From contig CAIVLG010000115.1 of assembly GCA_903906695.1 (NCBI GenBank), positions 1 to 34,700 of the forward strand: DNA of 34,700 bases, read 5' to 3'. The notes beneath the pieces were generated by a model, which was given only the letters and a program-made list of their open reading frames with translations, did no database searches and was not told the DNA's origin. Positions 8,569 to 16,562 of this stretch are shown here, one piece after another. This stretch comes from an uncultured beta proteobacterium. Lineage in GTDB: Bacteria > Pseudomonadota > Gammaproteobacteria > Burkholderiales > Burkholderiaceae_C. The position numbers and the translations under genes were made by a program. The stretch's first letter is position 1, and each line of letters opens with the position of its first letter.

Positions 8569-9099
8569 ATGACAACTCTTGGTAAAGCGCTCGTCTGCGC
8601 GAGCATCGGACTGTGCATGACCGCCTGCGTAACGACCGAAAAGGCCCAAAACACGATGCAGTCCCAATTCATCGGGCAGCCGGTCGAGGCCTTCTTTTCC
8701 AAGTATGGCACGCCGCAGTCGTCGTTTCCGATGAGCAACAGCACGATCTATCGCTGGCGCGGCGGCGAGACATCGATCTACATCCCTGCGGAATACAAGA
8801 AGCCCGATCCAAGCGCACCCACCACCGGTGTGAGCAGGACCAGTAGCACAACGAACGTGTCCAACCCGAGTCCGAATACGACCGTTACCGAGACCACGAC
8901 GACAAAGTTCAGCGTTGACGTCGGCGGCCTGCTCAATCCGCAGGGGCAGGTCACGCCAGCGCGGACCGTGCCGATATTCTGCGAGGCGCAACTCACTGTT
9001 GACGGCAAGGGCGTGATCGCGGCCATTCAGATCATGCAGGACACGCGCGGATTCGGCATGAGCGTATCGCGCTGTGCCGAGGTGTTCGACGTGAAATAG
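8569..9099 (+). CDS. Hypothetical small lipoprotein with C-terminal conserved-type domain
   Basis: A 176-residue lipoprotein: the signal peptide ends in GLCMTAC (Cys20). After the acyl site comes a short folded segment (FIGQPVEAFFSKYGTPQSSF, then IYRWRGGETSIYIP) that resembles small outer-membrane lipoproteins of the BamE/SmpA-like or 'lipoprotein with GxP-YxW' type, then a long Ser/Thr/Asn-rich low-complexity linker (about residues 85-120), then a domain with two cysteines (FCEAQL and SRCAEVF) that may form a disulfide. AAGGGGTG sits before the ATG. The resemblance to BamE is only a pattern impression. The next gene, a subtilisin-like lipoprotein, follows after 61 bp in the same direction. 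Confidence 0.7.
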   Translation: MTTLGKALVCASIGLCMTACVTTEKAQNTMQSQFIGQPVEAFFSKYGTPQSSFPMSNSTIYRWRGGETSIYIPAEYKKPDPSAPTTGVSRTSSTTNVSNPSPNTTVTETTTTKFSVDVGGLLNPQGQVTPARTVPIFCEAQLTVDGKGVIAAIQIMQDTRGFGMSVSRCAEVFDVK

Positions 9100-9160
9100 G
9101 CATCGCCTTAGTACCGATGGCTCAACGGTTGGAGTCATTTTCTTTCCTGGAGAGATCATC

Positions 9161-11230
9161 ATGAAACAGTTGTTGTTTGGATCAACCAGACAGGCGTACC
9201 TGTATCTTTCCGGCATCGCGCTGGCCGTGCTGAGCGCCTGCGGCGGCGGTTCTGGTGGCAGCGTGGCGACCGATCTTGGCGGGTCCATCATGGACACGGT
9301 GCCGCCAACCACAGTAGCCCCGCCGACCCGAACCTGCCTGAACGGCAATGTCACCAACACGGTTGGCGTTGAAGATCCGTTCTACGTCAATTCATGGCAC
9401 CTCAAGAACACCGGCGCGACGCAGGTGGTCTCTGCGTTCGACAATTTCGGCGTGGCTGGCATCGATGCCAATGTCGAAAACGTGCACCTGGCGGGCAAGG
9501 GCTGCACCGGCAAAGGCGTGATCATCGCCATCATTGACTCCGGCATGGAAATTGGTCACGAGGACCTCAAAGACAACGTGGTCGCTGGCAAGTCCTTCAA
9601 CTTTGCCAACAACAGCAGCGACCCGAGCCCGGCTTTGAACCAGATTAAAGTGGACCATGGCACGGCGGTGGCCGGCATTGCGGCCGCGCGTGGCTGGAAC
9701 GGCATGGGCTCCCGAGGGATAGCACCTTTTGCCTCGCTGGTGGCCTATCCGGTCATCGAACAAACGGTGCCGCCTGCTGACGCCTCGACCACCGCAGCGG
9801 ATGTGGCTTACCTGGCTTTTGGTGCCAGGGTGCTGGCTGATGCCAAACACAGCGTGACAACTGCCTTTGGCACACGGGCCGATGACACCGGTGTTTTCAA
9901 TTTCAGCGCCGGTACTGATTACGCGGCGCCTCGTGTAGTGATCAACGATGAAGATGCCGCCGGCGAACTGGCAGCCCAGTACGGCACCAGGAATCTTCGC
10001 GCTGGTCTGGGAGCGATCTATTTTCAGTCGGCTGGCAATGGATACGAGGAGATGAAGGGTACTCTGCCCGACGGCAAAGAAATCGCTTTGAAATGCGCAG
10101 ACACGCTGAAACTGGACGTCAAAAGCCTGGGCGGTGAGCTGTCGAATCTGGCGGGCATGTCGTGCGGCAATTCCAATCAGGAGCCGGCCGGAAAACCCTA
10201 CTTCTACCAGGTCGCGGCGATCCACAACAGCGGCAAGGCCTCGTCCTATTCAGATGCCGGTGCCGCCAACTGGATCACCGGCTTTGGGGGTGAATATGGA
10301 ACTGACGAGGCGGCCATCATAACCACCGACAACAGTGGCTGCAACAGCGGTCAAAACAACACCGCCAACCAGCAACGCTGGTACAACGACTATGGCAACA
10401 AGATCAGCAAGCTGATCGCCGACCTGTTTGGTGCAGCAGATTCCAAAGATCCTTCATGCAACTACACCGGCACCATGAACGGCACGTCAAGCTCGGCACC
10501 CAGTGTCTCGGGCGTGGCCGCGCTGATGCTGGAAGCCAATCCCAAGCTCACTTGGCAGGACGTGGGCTACATCCTTGCCAAGACTGCGCGCAAGGTGGAT
10601 GAGGGCATCGCCTCGGGTGCCGGTGCGGTCATCTTCAAGCCCACTGGCGCGACTGCCAACTGGAATATTGAAGAGTCGTGGACCAAGAATGCGGCAGGAT
10701 TCAACTTCCAGAATCGCTACGGTTTCGGTCTGGTGGATGCCTACGCCGCTGTCAAACTGGGGGCAAGCAACTACAAGGCGCCGGCGGGCAGGCGCGCTGC
10801 AACCTTGACAGCATCAGGAACCAAGTCCACCTCCTCGTTGGCACCGTCGTCAACGAGAGTTGGCGTCAATTCTTCGACTGTCCAGTTCGCCGATCCAAGC
10901 GCCATCACCGGAGCCCTACGCCTGGATTTGAAGGTCACCAACAACACCGGCGTTGACATCAATCCGGGCTATCTGCAGTTCGAGATCGTCAACACCGAGA
11001 CCAACACCAAGTCGATCGTGATGCCAGCCTTCAGCTCTTGGTACGTGGGTGGCAAGCAGTTCCCGATCAAGTCGCTTGGCCAGCTCTCGCTGCGGTTCCA
11101 GACCAATGCCTTCTATGGTGAAGCGGTCAAGGGAACTTACAAGGTCAGCGTCATTGACTTTTCTGGCTCTTCTGGTGCTGCTGGCAAGTCGCTGGACTTC
11201 GATTCGACCCTGACCTCCTACAGCATGTGA
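9161..11230 (+). CDS. Lipoprotein subtilisin-family (S8) serine peptidase with P-domain-like C terminus
   Basis: A 689-residue exported peptidase. The signal ends in AVLSAC (Cys27) followed by GGGSGGS. The catalytic triad is complete: Asp126 in IIAIIDSGMEIGHEDL, His166 in VDHGTAVAGIAA, and Ser443 in GTSSSAPSVSGVAALM; the oxyanion Asn is in QSAGNG (about 293). A region after the core (residues about 585-689: ALRLDLKVTNNTG..., then SLRFQTNAFYGEAVKGTYKVSVIDFSG) has the look of the P domain found in proprotein convertases. I see no I9-type prodomain between the lipobox and the catalytic core; residues 28-115 are too short and different. A GGAGAG ribosome site precedes the ATG. The next gene starts 10 bp downstream and may supply the missing prodomain. 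Confidence 0.9.
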   Translation: MKQLLFGSTRQAYLYLSGIALAVLSACGGGSGGSVATDLGGSIMDTVPPTTVAPPTRTCLNGNVTNTVGVEDPFYVNSWHLKNTGATQVVSAFDNFGVAGIDANVENVHLAGKGCTGKGVIIAIIDSGMEIGHEDLKDNVVAGKSFNFANNSSDPSPALNQIKVDHGTAVAGIAAARGWNGMGSRGIAPFASLVAYPVIEQTVPPADASTTAADVAYLAFGARVLADAKHSVTTAFGTRADDTGVFNFSAGTDYAAPRVVINDEDAAGELAAQYGTRNLRAGLGAIYFQSAGNGYEEMKGTLPDGKEIALKCADTLKLDVKSLGGELSNLAGMSCGNSNQEPAGKPYFYQVAAIHNSGKASSYSDAGAANWITGFGGEYGTDEAAIITTDNSGCNSGQNNTANQQRWYNDYGNKISKLIADLFGAADSKDPSCNYTGTMNGTSSSAPSVSGVAALMLEANPKLTWQDVGYILAKTARKVDEGIASGAGAVIFKPTGATANWNIEESWTKNAAGFNFQNRYGFGLVDAYAAVKLGASNYKAPAGRRAATLTASGTKSTSSLAPSSTRVGVNSSTVQFADPSAITGALRLDLKVTNNTGVDINPGYLQFEIVNTETNTKSIVMPAFSSWYVGGKQFPIKSLGQLSLRFQTNAFYGEAVKGTYKVSVIDFSGSSGAAGKSLDFDSTLTSYSM

Positions 11231-11240
11231 ATAGCGGGCA

Positions 11241-11879
11241 GTGCGTAAGTTGACTTTGCTGGCGGGTGCCGTATTGGGGGCGGCCCTGATCTGGTACCTA
11301 CTGCCGGTTTCAACACCAGCTACCGCGACCCAAGCCGATGCTCAGAGCGTGGCGCCGGTTGCCACAGTGGCAATGCCGGCAACCCGACTGGGGCCAGCAA
11401 ATTCGTCAGCCGATGCGGTCACGTCGCCGCCGGTACCGGTAAAGGCACAGGCTCACGCGACAAGCAGCATCAGCACAGCTTCAGCCAGCAAGCCCCACCC
11501 GACCACCATGCCCGAGCTCACCCGTCCGCTGGAGCAGGTGCAGAGCGTCCAGATGGCGGGTCGTGAATGGTCGGTGCTGGGCACCAAAGATGTCGTCAAC
11601 GAGCTGGGCAAGCAGTCCGTATTGGTGTTGCGTGATGAGATTAGCGGTCAGCTGGAATACCGGCAGTCTGCCTTGCGAGTGGTGCTCAGGGAAGGCGTGG
11701 ACTATGAAGCCTTCATCAGCGCTCTGCCCAACGCAAAGCGCCTGTTTGTCAATCCGCTGTACGGCGAAATTGGTGTTGATGCGGCGTACATCGGCGCTCA
11801 ATATGCTTCGCTCGCCAGCGACCCCCGGGTGCTGAGGGTCAACTTCATTGCGCTGGCAGTGCCGGTCCGGCCCAGGTAG
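11241..11879 (+). CDS. Exported protein, possible stand-alone prodomain/inhibitor of the S8 peptidase
   Basis: A 212-residue protein starting with GTG, 10 bp after the peptidase stop, so clearly in its operon. An N-terminal hydrophobic segment (LTLLAGAVLGAALIWYLLPV) acts as signal or anchor, followed by about 65 residues of Ala/Pro/Thr/Val-rich linker. The C-terminal 75 residues read RVVLREGVDYEAFISALP..., ending LASDPRVLRVNFIAL. This pattern (a strand with 'G-V-D', a helix, then 'LA-DPRV--V') resembles the I9/subtilisin-propeptide fold that acts as intramolecular chaperone and inhibitor. The family call is inference from pattern and neighbourhood; it could also be an unrelated periplasmic protein. 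Confidence 0.6.
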   Translation: MRKLTLLAGAVLGAALIWYLLPVSTPATATQADAQSVAPVATVAMPATRLGPANSSADAVTSPPVPVKAQAHATSSISTASASKPHPTTMPELTRPLEQVQSVQMAGREWSVLGTKDVVNELGKQSVLVLRDEISGQLEYRQSALRVVLREGVDYEAFISALPNAKRLFVNPLYGEIGVDAAYIGAQYASLASDPRVLRVNFIALAVPVRPR

Positions 11880-11898
11880 GACCGCTCGCGGCAGGGGA

Positions 11899-12213
11899 TC
11901 AGTAATGGATCGCGAGCCAGACCGTATCCTGGTCTGGCGTTGTCCAGGCAACGCGGTGCTTCTTGTGCGCCGCGATGTTGGCGTAGTCACCGGTTTTAAG
12001 GGCTACGATTTGGTCCTCAAACTGCAGTCTTGCTTCGCCTTGAACCAGCAAGAGCCATTCACTCTGATCCTGGTCGTACCAGAAGTCCGGCGCCGATTGG
12101 TGCCCTCTGGACACGATGCGTTCGATCCTTATTTTGGGTGACGAGAGCAATGTTTGAAACAGTTCCTCGGGCAAATCCGGTGGAATGTTGCAAAGTAGAT
12201 TGGCCAGCTTCAC
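11899..12213 (-). CDS. Small cupin-domain protein
   Basis: A 104-residue cytosolic single-domain cupin. The segment RGHQSAPDFWYDQDQSEWLLLVQGEARLQF is the first cupin motif in the variant found in a common small bacterial family, here split as RGHQSAPDFWYDQ and SEWLLLVQGEARL; the second motif is LKTGDYANIAAHKKHRVAW. Candidate metal ligands are His in RGHQ, Glu in SEW and His in KKHRV. The reaction is unknown. The GTG start overlaps the stop of the GH3 gene by 4 bp (GTGA), which indicates translational coupling and makes this the last gene of the phospholipase-GH3-cupin operon. Confidence 0.8.
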   Translation of the reverse strand: MKLANLLCNIPPDLPEELFQTLLSSPKIRIERIVSRGHQSAPDFWYDQDQSEWLLLVQGEARLQFEDQIVALKTGDYANIAAHKKHRVAWTTPDQDTVWLAIHY

Positions 12214-14333
12214 GGTAGCTGGATCAGTTCGCTGGCCAGGACGTTCATCGTTAAACCGTGTCCGCGCGCAAAGAGCACGGTCTTGCCATCGACGTCGGGG
12301 ATGTTGATCGGCAAGCGACCGGTGGGGCTGAACACGCCAAAGATCAGCCGCGACATAGCTTGACAGGAAACTCCCACCTCCAGAGCCTGTGCGTTGGTGT
12401 AGGTATTGCCGTTGTAGCCGGCGATGACAGAATCACTGTACGGCACAAAAACAGCCGTTTCATAGGGTGCTGCCAGACTGATGAAGACCGAGGGCACATT
12501 CAGAGCCTTGGCGGCCTGCAGGCTGCCTATCATGAGCTTCACCTTTTCCTGATCGGTGCGGGTCGGCGCTGCGTCCTTCATTTGCGCCGCGGACTGAGAA
12601 CTGTCTTCGCCAAATACCAGAGTGCCGGAGTCATGCAATACCGCCATCGCCCTTTCATACATCGACAGCTCAGCGATTGGCGTCAGATTTCTGGCTGCCA
12701 CAGCGCCGGTTTCGACCGGCGTGACCTTGTTGGCATCATTGGCAATGATCAGCAACTGACTTCGGGCAATCTCGTTGTTGACGGCGGCCGGGTCCATTGT
12801 GTTGGTGATGAAGACACTCACTTGCAGGCCAGTGTTGCCTTGCTCGGCAGCAGCCAGTTGCAGGCTGTTCTTCAGCGCATTGCCCTGGTTGGTCTTTGAC
12901 GCCAGCACCGTGACGCGCTGCAAGACTTTGGTGTTCAGCGGCAGTGTCTGACTGACGCCGTTGCCATTCTTGATCAGGGTGAGGGCGCTCTCGGCCAGAT
13001 CACGTTCAAGCCTGAGATGTGCACTGTTGCCAACGGTTTGAAGCGCTGTCTCGATGCGGGACTGGACTGGCAGCGCAGAGGCTTTGAACAGCCCCAGTTT
13101 CCTCTTCAGTTTCAGAATCCGCAGCACCGAGGCATCAATCTCGGATTCACTCAGGGCACCGCTGCGAACCGCCTGAGCGACCAGCGCGAGCAGTCTGTCA
13201 AAAGCCTGCAAGCCGGCGCTGGTGCTCAAGCCAATCGGCATCAGCGCAATATCTGCACCCGCGGCAAAGGTCTTCAGCACTGCATCTTCCGCCAAAAAAA
13301 ATGCTGCAATACCCGCCATGTTCATGGCATCGGTAATGACCACACCCTGGTAGTGCATGTCGTTGCGCAGCAAATCGCTCAGGATCGCGCGCGACAAGGT
13401 TGCCGGACGCATCATGCTTTGACCGATGTAAGCGGGCGTGCTCGCCGCCACCATCGAGCTGTCGAGCGCCGGATACTGAATATGCGCAGTCATCACCATG
13501 TCGGGCGGACTTCGGTCAAAGGCATACTGGAACGGGTACAGATCGACGCTGCGGATGGTGGCAAGATCGTGATTGACCAGTGGCAGACCGTAGTGCGAAT
13601 CCACCTGTGTGTCGCCATGCCCGGGGAAGTGCTTGACGGTGGACCCAATCCCCTGCGACTGGATGGCAAGCTGCAAAGCCAGACCGAGCCTGCCAACCAT
13701 CTCCGGTGAATCGGAAAAACTGCGCACATTGATCACCGGATTGTTGGGGTTGATATTGACGTCCAGCACCGGGGCATGGTTGACGTTGATGCCCAGCACA
13801 GCAAGCTCATTGGCCAGAACCGCTCCAACCTGACCGGCGTATTGCGTTGCGTACTGCGTATAAGTTGCGCCAATCGACATGTTGCCGGTAAAGCGGGTGC
13901 TCGAATCGCGCGGGGTGCGCAAGACCGTACCGCCTTCCTGGTCGGTCGTGATCAGATAGCCGATGCCGAGCCGGCCCGCGAACGCTGCCTTCTGGATGTC
14001 ATCGGTGAGTTGCACGGTTTGCGCAACGCTCTGGATGTTGTTGGAAAAAAGAATCACGCCACCCAACTGCTGGCGCTTGATGAAGGCGCTGACTTCGGGC
14101 TGCATCTGCGTGAATGCGGTGTTGCAGGTATCAGGGGTCTGAGGGCAGAAATAGCGGAAATCGACGACAAATTTTTGCGCTATCTTTTCTTCCAGCGTCA
14201 TGCCGGCCACGAGCCCTTGCAGTTCCTGATCGGGCGTCGGACTGGCGTAACCGCCACAGCCGGCCATCGCAGACAAAAGGGCAGCACTCGCAGCCAAGGC
14301 CCTGATGCCGTTCGTTGTCGAGATGTTGTTCAT
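12210..14333 (-). CDS. Lipoprotein glycoside hydrolase family 3 (NagZ-like beta-N-acetylhexosaminidase)
   Basis: A 707-residue lipoprotein from the ATG at 14331-14333; a TTG at 14357 would add eight residues. The signal ends in LSAMAGC (Cys26). The N-terminal TIM barrel carries the NagZ signature KHFPGHGDT (residues 234-242), whose His and Asp form the catalytic acid/base dyad of N-acetylglucosaminidases, and the nucleophile Asp335 in VVITDAMNMAG. Unlike short cytosolic NagZ (about 340 residues) it keeps a large GH3 C-terminal domain (residues about 400-707). Likely substrates are GlcNAc-containing glycans such as peptidoglycan fragments or chitooligosaccharides outside the cytoplasm. It begins just after the phospholipase-like gene stop and ends overlapping the cupin. 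Confidence 0.85.
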   Translation of the reverse strand: MNNISTTNGIRALAASAALLSAMAGCGGYASPTPDQELQGLVAGMTLEEKIAQKFVVDFRYFCPQTPDTCNTAFTQMQPEVSAFIKRQQLGGVILFSNNIQSVAQTVQLTDDIQKAAFAGRLGIGYLITTDQEGGTVLRTPRDSSTRFTGNMSIGATYTQYATQYAGQVGAVLANELAVLGINVNHAPVLDVNINPNNPVINVRSFSDSPEMVGRLGLALQLAIQSQGIGSTVKHFPGHGDTQVDSHYGLPLVNHDLATIRSVDLYPFQYAFDRSPPDMVMTAHIQYPALDSSMVAASTPAYIGQSMMRPATLSRAILSDLLRNDMHYQGVVITDAMNMAGIAAFFLAEDAVLKTFAAGADIALMPIGLSTSAGLQAFDRLLALVAQAVRSGALSESEIDASVLRILKLKRKLGLFKASALPVQSRIETALQTVGNSAHLRLERDLAESALTLIKNGNGVSQTLPLNTKVLQRVTVLASKTNQGNALKNSLQLAAAEQGNTGLQVSVFITNTMDPAAVNNEIARSQLLIIANDANKVTPVETGAVAARNLTPIAELSMYERAMAVLHDSGTLVFGEDSSQSAAQMKDAAPTRTDQEKVKLMIGSLQAAKALNVPSVFISLAAPYETAVFVPYSDSVIAGYNGNTYTNAQALEVGVSCQAMSRLIFGVFSPTGRLPINIPDVDGKTVLFARGHGLTMNVLASELIQLP

Positions 14334-14357
14334 GAGCCAAATGCCACAGCGGACCAA

Positions 14358-16016
14358 CTACCTCAGATACAGCGGCATCAAGGTGAAGCTGCCATCCACG
14401 CGGTCAGGGACATCGCGTAAGGTTTGAGTTTTCCACGCGGACTCGCTCCAGATGAAGGGCTTGCCGCCTACCTTGGGCGTGCCGTAGAGCATCCAAAAGC
14501 CGGTGCTGGCGGCCGTGGTGTCCAGAACGCCAGACAGCCCCATGAACGAGCGAACCATGCTGCTGGATGCGACCTTGGAGTCGATGGAACCGTCCGGGAT
14601 GGTCTTGGGATACGATGTCTCGCCATAACCCAGGTCCCAGCGCCCGAAGATGGAGAGCGGATTGACCGGATCGGTATAGGTAATGACGGTCTTGGCGCCA
14701 TCGACATTGGTCACGCCGGGCAGCAGTTGCTTGAACTGGCGCCGCCTAGCCGGGCGGTTGTCGGTTGATTTCAGGTCGCTGGCCACCTGTAGTGAGGCCG
14801 GATAGTTGATCCCCATCAGGTAGTCGGTCGTTACCATTTCGGTGTCGTAATCGGTTGAGCAGACACCACCGTCCATGGATTTGCTGCTGACCGTATACGG
14901 ACCGCCGTTTGAGCGGTAGTAGATAAAGCAGCGGTAGGACATCTCCACCAGGCCGGTTTCATTGTTCTTGGCATCCACCAACATGTAGCCGTTCAGGTAG
15001 GTGCCGGAATTGTCAAGGGAGATGGCATTGAAGAAGTCGGTGATGGATGCTGAGAACTGTTCCGCCAGGCTCGCCCGCCAGAAGATCCACAGCCCGCCGG
15101 CCTTGGCCTTGATGAGGGACGCCCGATGTGTGGTCTCATTGAACATGAGGCCTTTGTTGTTGTAGCCGAAATCGGTGGCGGAGCCGATCAGACCCGGAAT
15201 CGAGGCATTCACGGTCAACAGGTCGCCATTCACGGCGATGGTCTGGGTCATGGTTTGCGAAAGAAATCCCTGCCAGGTATTGTGAGTGAGGACGACCTCG
15301 CTGCCGCTGCGTTTCAGAAAAGCTGAACATTTGTCCGGGCGATCAAAGCCTCCGAGCGGAGTCAGTTCCATGGATGAGGAGATGACATCCATCATGTCGT
15401 TGTACCCATTCAGGAAATAGATGTCCATGAACGTGAGGCTGCTGGTCTGATAACCCAGAGCAAGCTCAGCGGCATTGAAATAGCCGCCATCGGGCAACCA
15501 GTTGCCGGAAAAATCCAAGCTGGCTGGTTGCTTGAGTGCGGTGCCGTGGTAGATGCCCAGCATTCGGAACAACAGACGCTTCAGGCGTTGCGCCGTTATC
15601 GTGTCAGTGGCCGGATTCTTGAGGTAGAGCAGAAAGGCGGTGTAGTTGGAATTCAATAGCGCCGCGGCCGTTTGTAACTCTGTTTGCGTGGGGCCAAGCT
15701 GCTTGGGAAAAGAGTGGCTTGGATCAAGCAGGTAGGCGTGGTCCCAGGAGTTGTCCCGGGCTGAATAGATGGTCTTGCCCTGTAGCTTGCCCTGAATGAA
15801 TCCGGCCCGGTACTCGGCTGTCAAATCGTTGGCATCCTTGGACATCACGGTCAGATTGGCGATGTTGTTGAGCGTCTCAATCACGCCGGAGGCGTTGGCG
15901 TCCAGGGTGTAGGTCGTGCGGTTTGACGGATCGCCAGATCCGGAACTGCAACCGAAACAAGCTGACAACAGAAGGATCGATATCAGGTATGTCAGGTGCT
16001 TGAAAAATTGTTTCAC
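14358..16016 (-). CDS. Phospholipase B-like (PLBD/laminin-A family) lipoprotein Ntn hydrolase
   Basis: A 552-residue lipoprotein. I chose the GTG at 16014-16016 because GGGGAAG lies 5 bases upstream and a lipoprotein signal (ISILLLSAC, Cys20) follows at once; the longer frame to 16085 has no such features. The core matches the phospholipase B-like family PF04916: PDKCSAFLK with Cys230 as candidate N-terminal nucleophile after self-cleavage, then VVLTHNTWQGF, then TDFGYNNKGLMFNETTH, and NSGTYLNGYMLVDAKNNETG, as in animal and amoebal PLBD proteins. Those are lysosomal amidases or phospholipases; the substrate here is unknown. Bacterial members are uncommon. It is first of a three-gene operon with GH3 and the cupin. 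Confidence 0.75.
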   Translation of the reverse strand: MKQFFKHLTYLISILLLSACFGCSSGSGDPSNRTTYTLDANASGVIETLNNIANLTVMSKDANDLTAEYRAGFIQGKLQGKTIYSARDNSWDHAYLLDPSHSFPKQLGPTQTELQTAAALLNSNYTAFLLYLKNPATDTITAQRLKRLLFRMLGIYHGTALKQPASLDFSGNWLPDGGYFNAAELALGYQTSSLTFMDIYFLNGYNDMMDVISSSMELTPLGGFDRPDKCSAFLKRSGSEVVLTHNTWQGFLSQTMTQTIAVNGDLLTVNASIPGLIGSATDFGYNNKGLMFNETTHRASLIKAKAGGLWIFWRASLAEQFSASITDFFNAISLDNSGTYLNGYMLVDAKNNETGLVEMSYRCFIYYRSNGGPYTVSSKSMDGGVCSTDYDTEMVTTDYLMGINYPASLQVASDLKSTDNRPARRRQFKQLLPGVTNVDGAKTVITYTDPVNPLSIFGRWDLGYGETSYPKTIPDGSIDSKVASSSMVRSFMGLSGVLDTTAASTGFWMLYGTPKVGGKPFIWSESAWKTQTLRDVPDRVDGSFTLMPLYLR

Positions 16017-16135
16017 TGAGACTTCCCCTTGTAGGTGAGTTTCATCATAGGGTGTCCGTGCCGATTGACTATTGACTTTGCGCAACCCTTGCGCAATCGT
16101 TTTCTCATGGAAGAAGTCTCATCAAGGACAGTCGA

Positions 16136-16160
16136 GCAACCCCCTGCAACAGGGTGTTGC
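16136..16160. other. Intergenic hairpin in the divergent region 16017-16331
   Basis: GCAAC-C-CCCTG-CAA-CAGGG-T-GTTGC folds as an 11-step stem with one internal mismatch and a 3-base loop. No T-run follows on either side, so it is not a standard terminator. It sits in a 315-bp stretch without a gene, between the divergent phospholipase-like gene and a lipoprotein fragment; apart from this and the stems at 16289-16317 I see nothing else in that stretch. Confidence 0.4.
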
Positions 16161-16288
16161 CGGTGACGATGATCCTCACGTCTTTCTGCGGCGTCATGCC
16201 ATCAGCGGTGGTGTCCGCGTCGGGGCTCAGTCTGCAGCGCGCTATGCCCCCTCCAGGCCGAAGTCGCTGTCAATCAAAACAAGGGGAT

Positions 16289-16317
16289 CGCCCCAAGGGG
16301 CGGGGAACTTACCCGCC
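16289..16317 (+). promoter_or_regulatory. Two mutually exclusive stem-loops before a lipoprotein fragment
   Basis: CGCCCC-AA-GGGGCG (16289-16302) and GGCGGG-N7-CCCGCC (16299-16317) share bases, so only one can form at a time. They end 20 bases before the ATG at 16338. The layout recalls an attenuator, but the 2-base loop of the first stem is tight and no ligand-binding core is evident. Confidence 0.3.
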
Positions 16318-16337
16318 GTGATTAAAATGACATGATC

Positions 16338-16562
16338 ATGTCCGCCCAGATGCTCAAGGGTCTTGCCAGCTTCCTTTTGCTCGTTTTGATTGCCGCCTGC
16401 GGCGGCGATTCCGATTCGAACCCGCAATCAACGGTCAAGGTTATGCATCTTCAACTTGATGCGGCGACGCGGATCAAGGGGCGCCGGATGGGGCTGGTCC
16501 CGGTCGCGGCCAATGCGAACGTCACGCTGACGACGCAGCAGGAAGGGCCGCAGCGCGTTCCC
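16338..16562 (+). pseudogene. Truncated lipoprotein gene fragment
   Basis: The ATG at 16338 starts a convincing lipoprotein signal (LASFLLLVLIAAC then GGDSDSNPQ). About 75 codons in, the frame runs into sequence that is antisense to the 3' end of the PLP enzyme gene and stays open to 16991 only as a shadow of it. No stop codon marks a natural end before that. The visible part (STVKVMHLQLDAATRIKGRRMG and onward) has no family I recognise. I read this as the 5' remnant of a lipoprotein gene cut off by a rearrangement that brought in the oppositely oriented PLP gene. A genuine overlapping gene of 218 residues is possible but less likely. Confidence 0.5.

Noticed and set aside
12258-13709. Two + strand frames of over 200 codons opposite the GH3 gene
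   Set aside because: The minus strand encodes an intact GH3 enzyme with catalytic motifs; the plus frames are rich in Arg, His and Gln, typical of antisense shadows.
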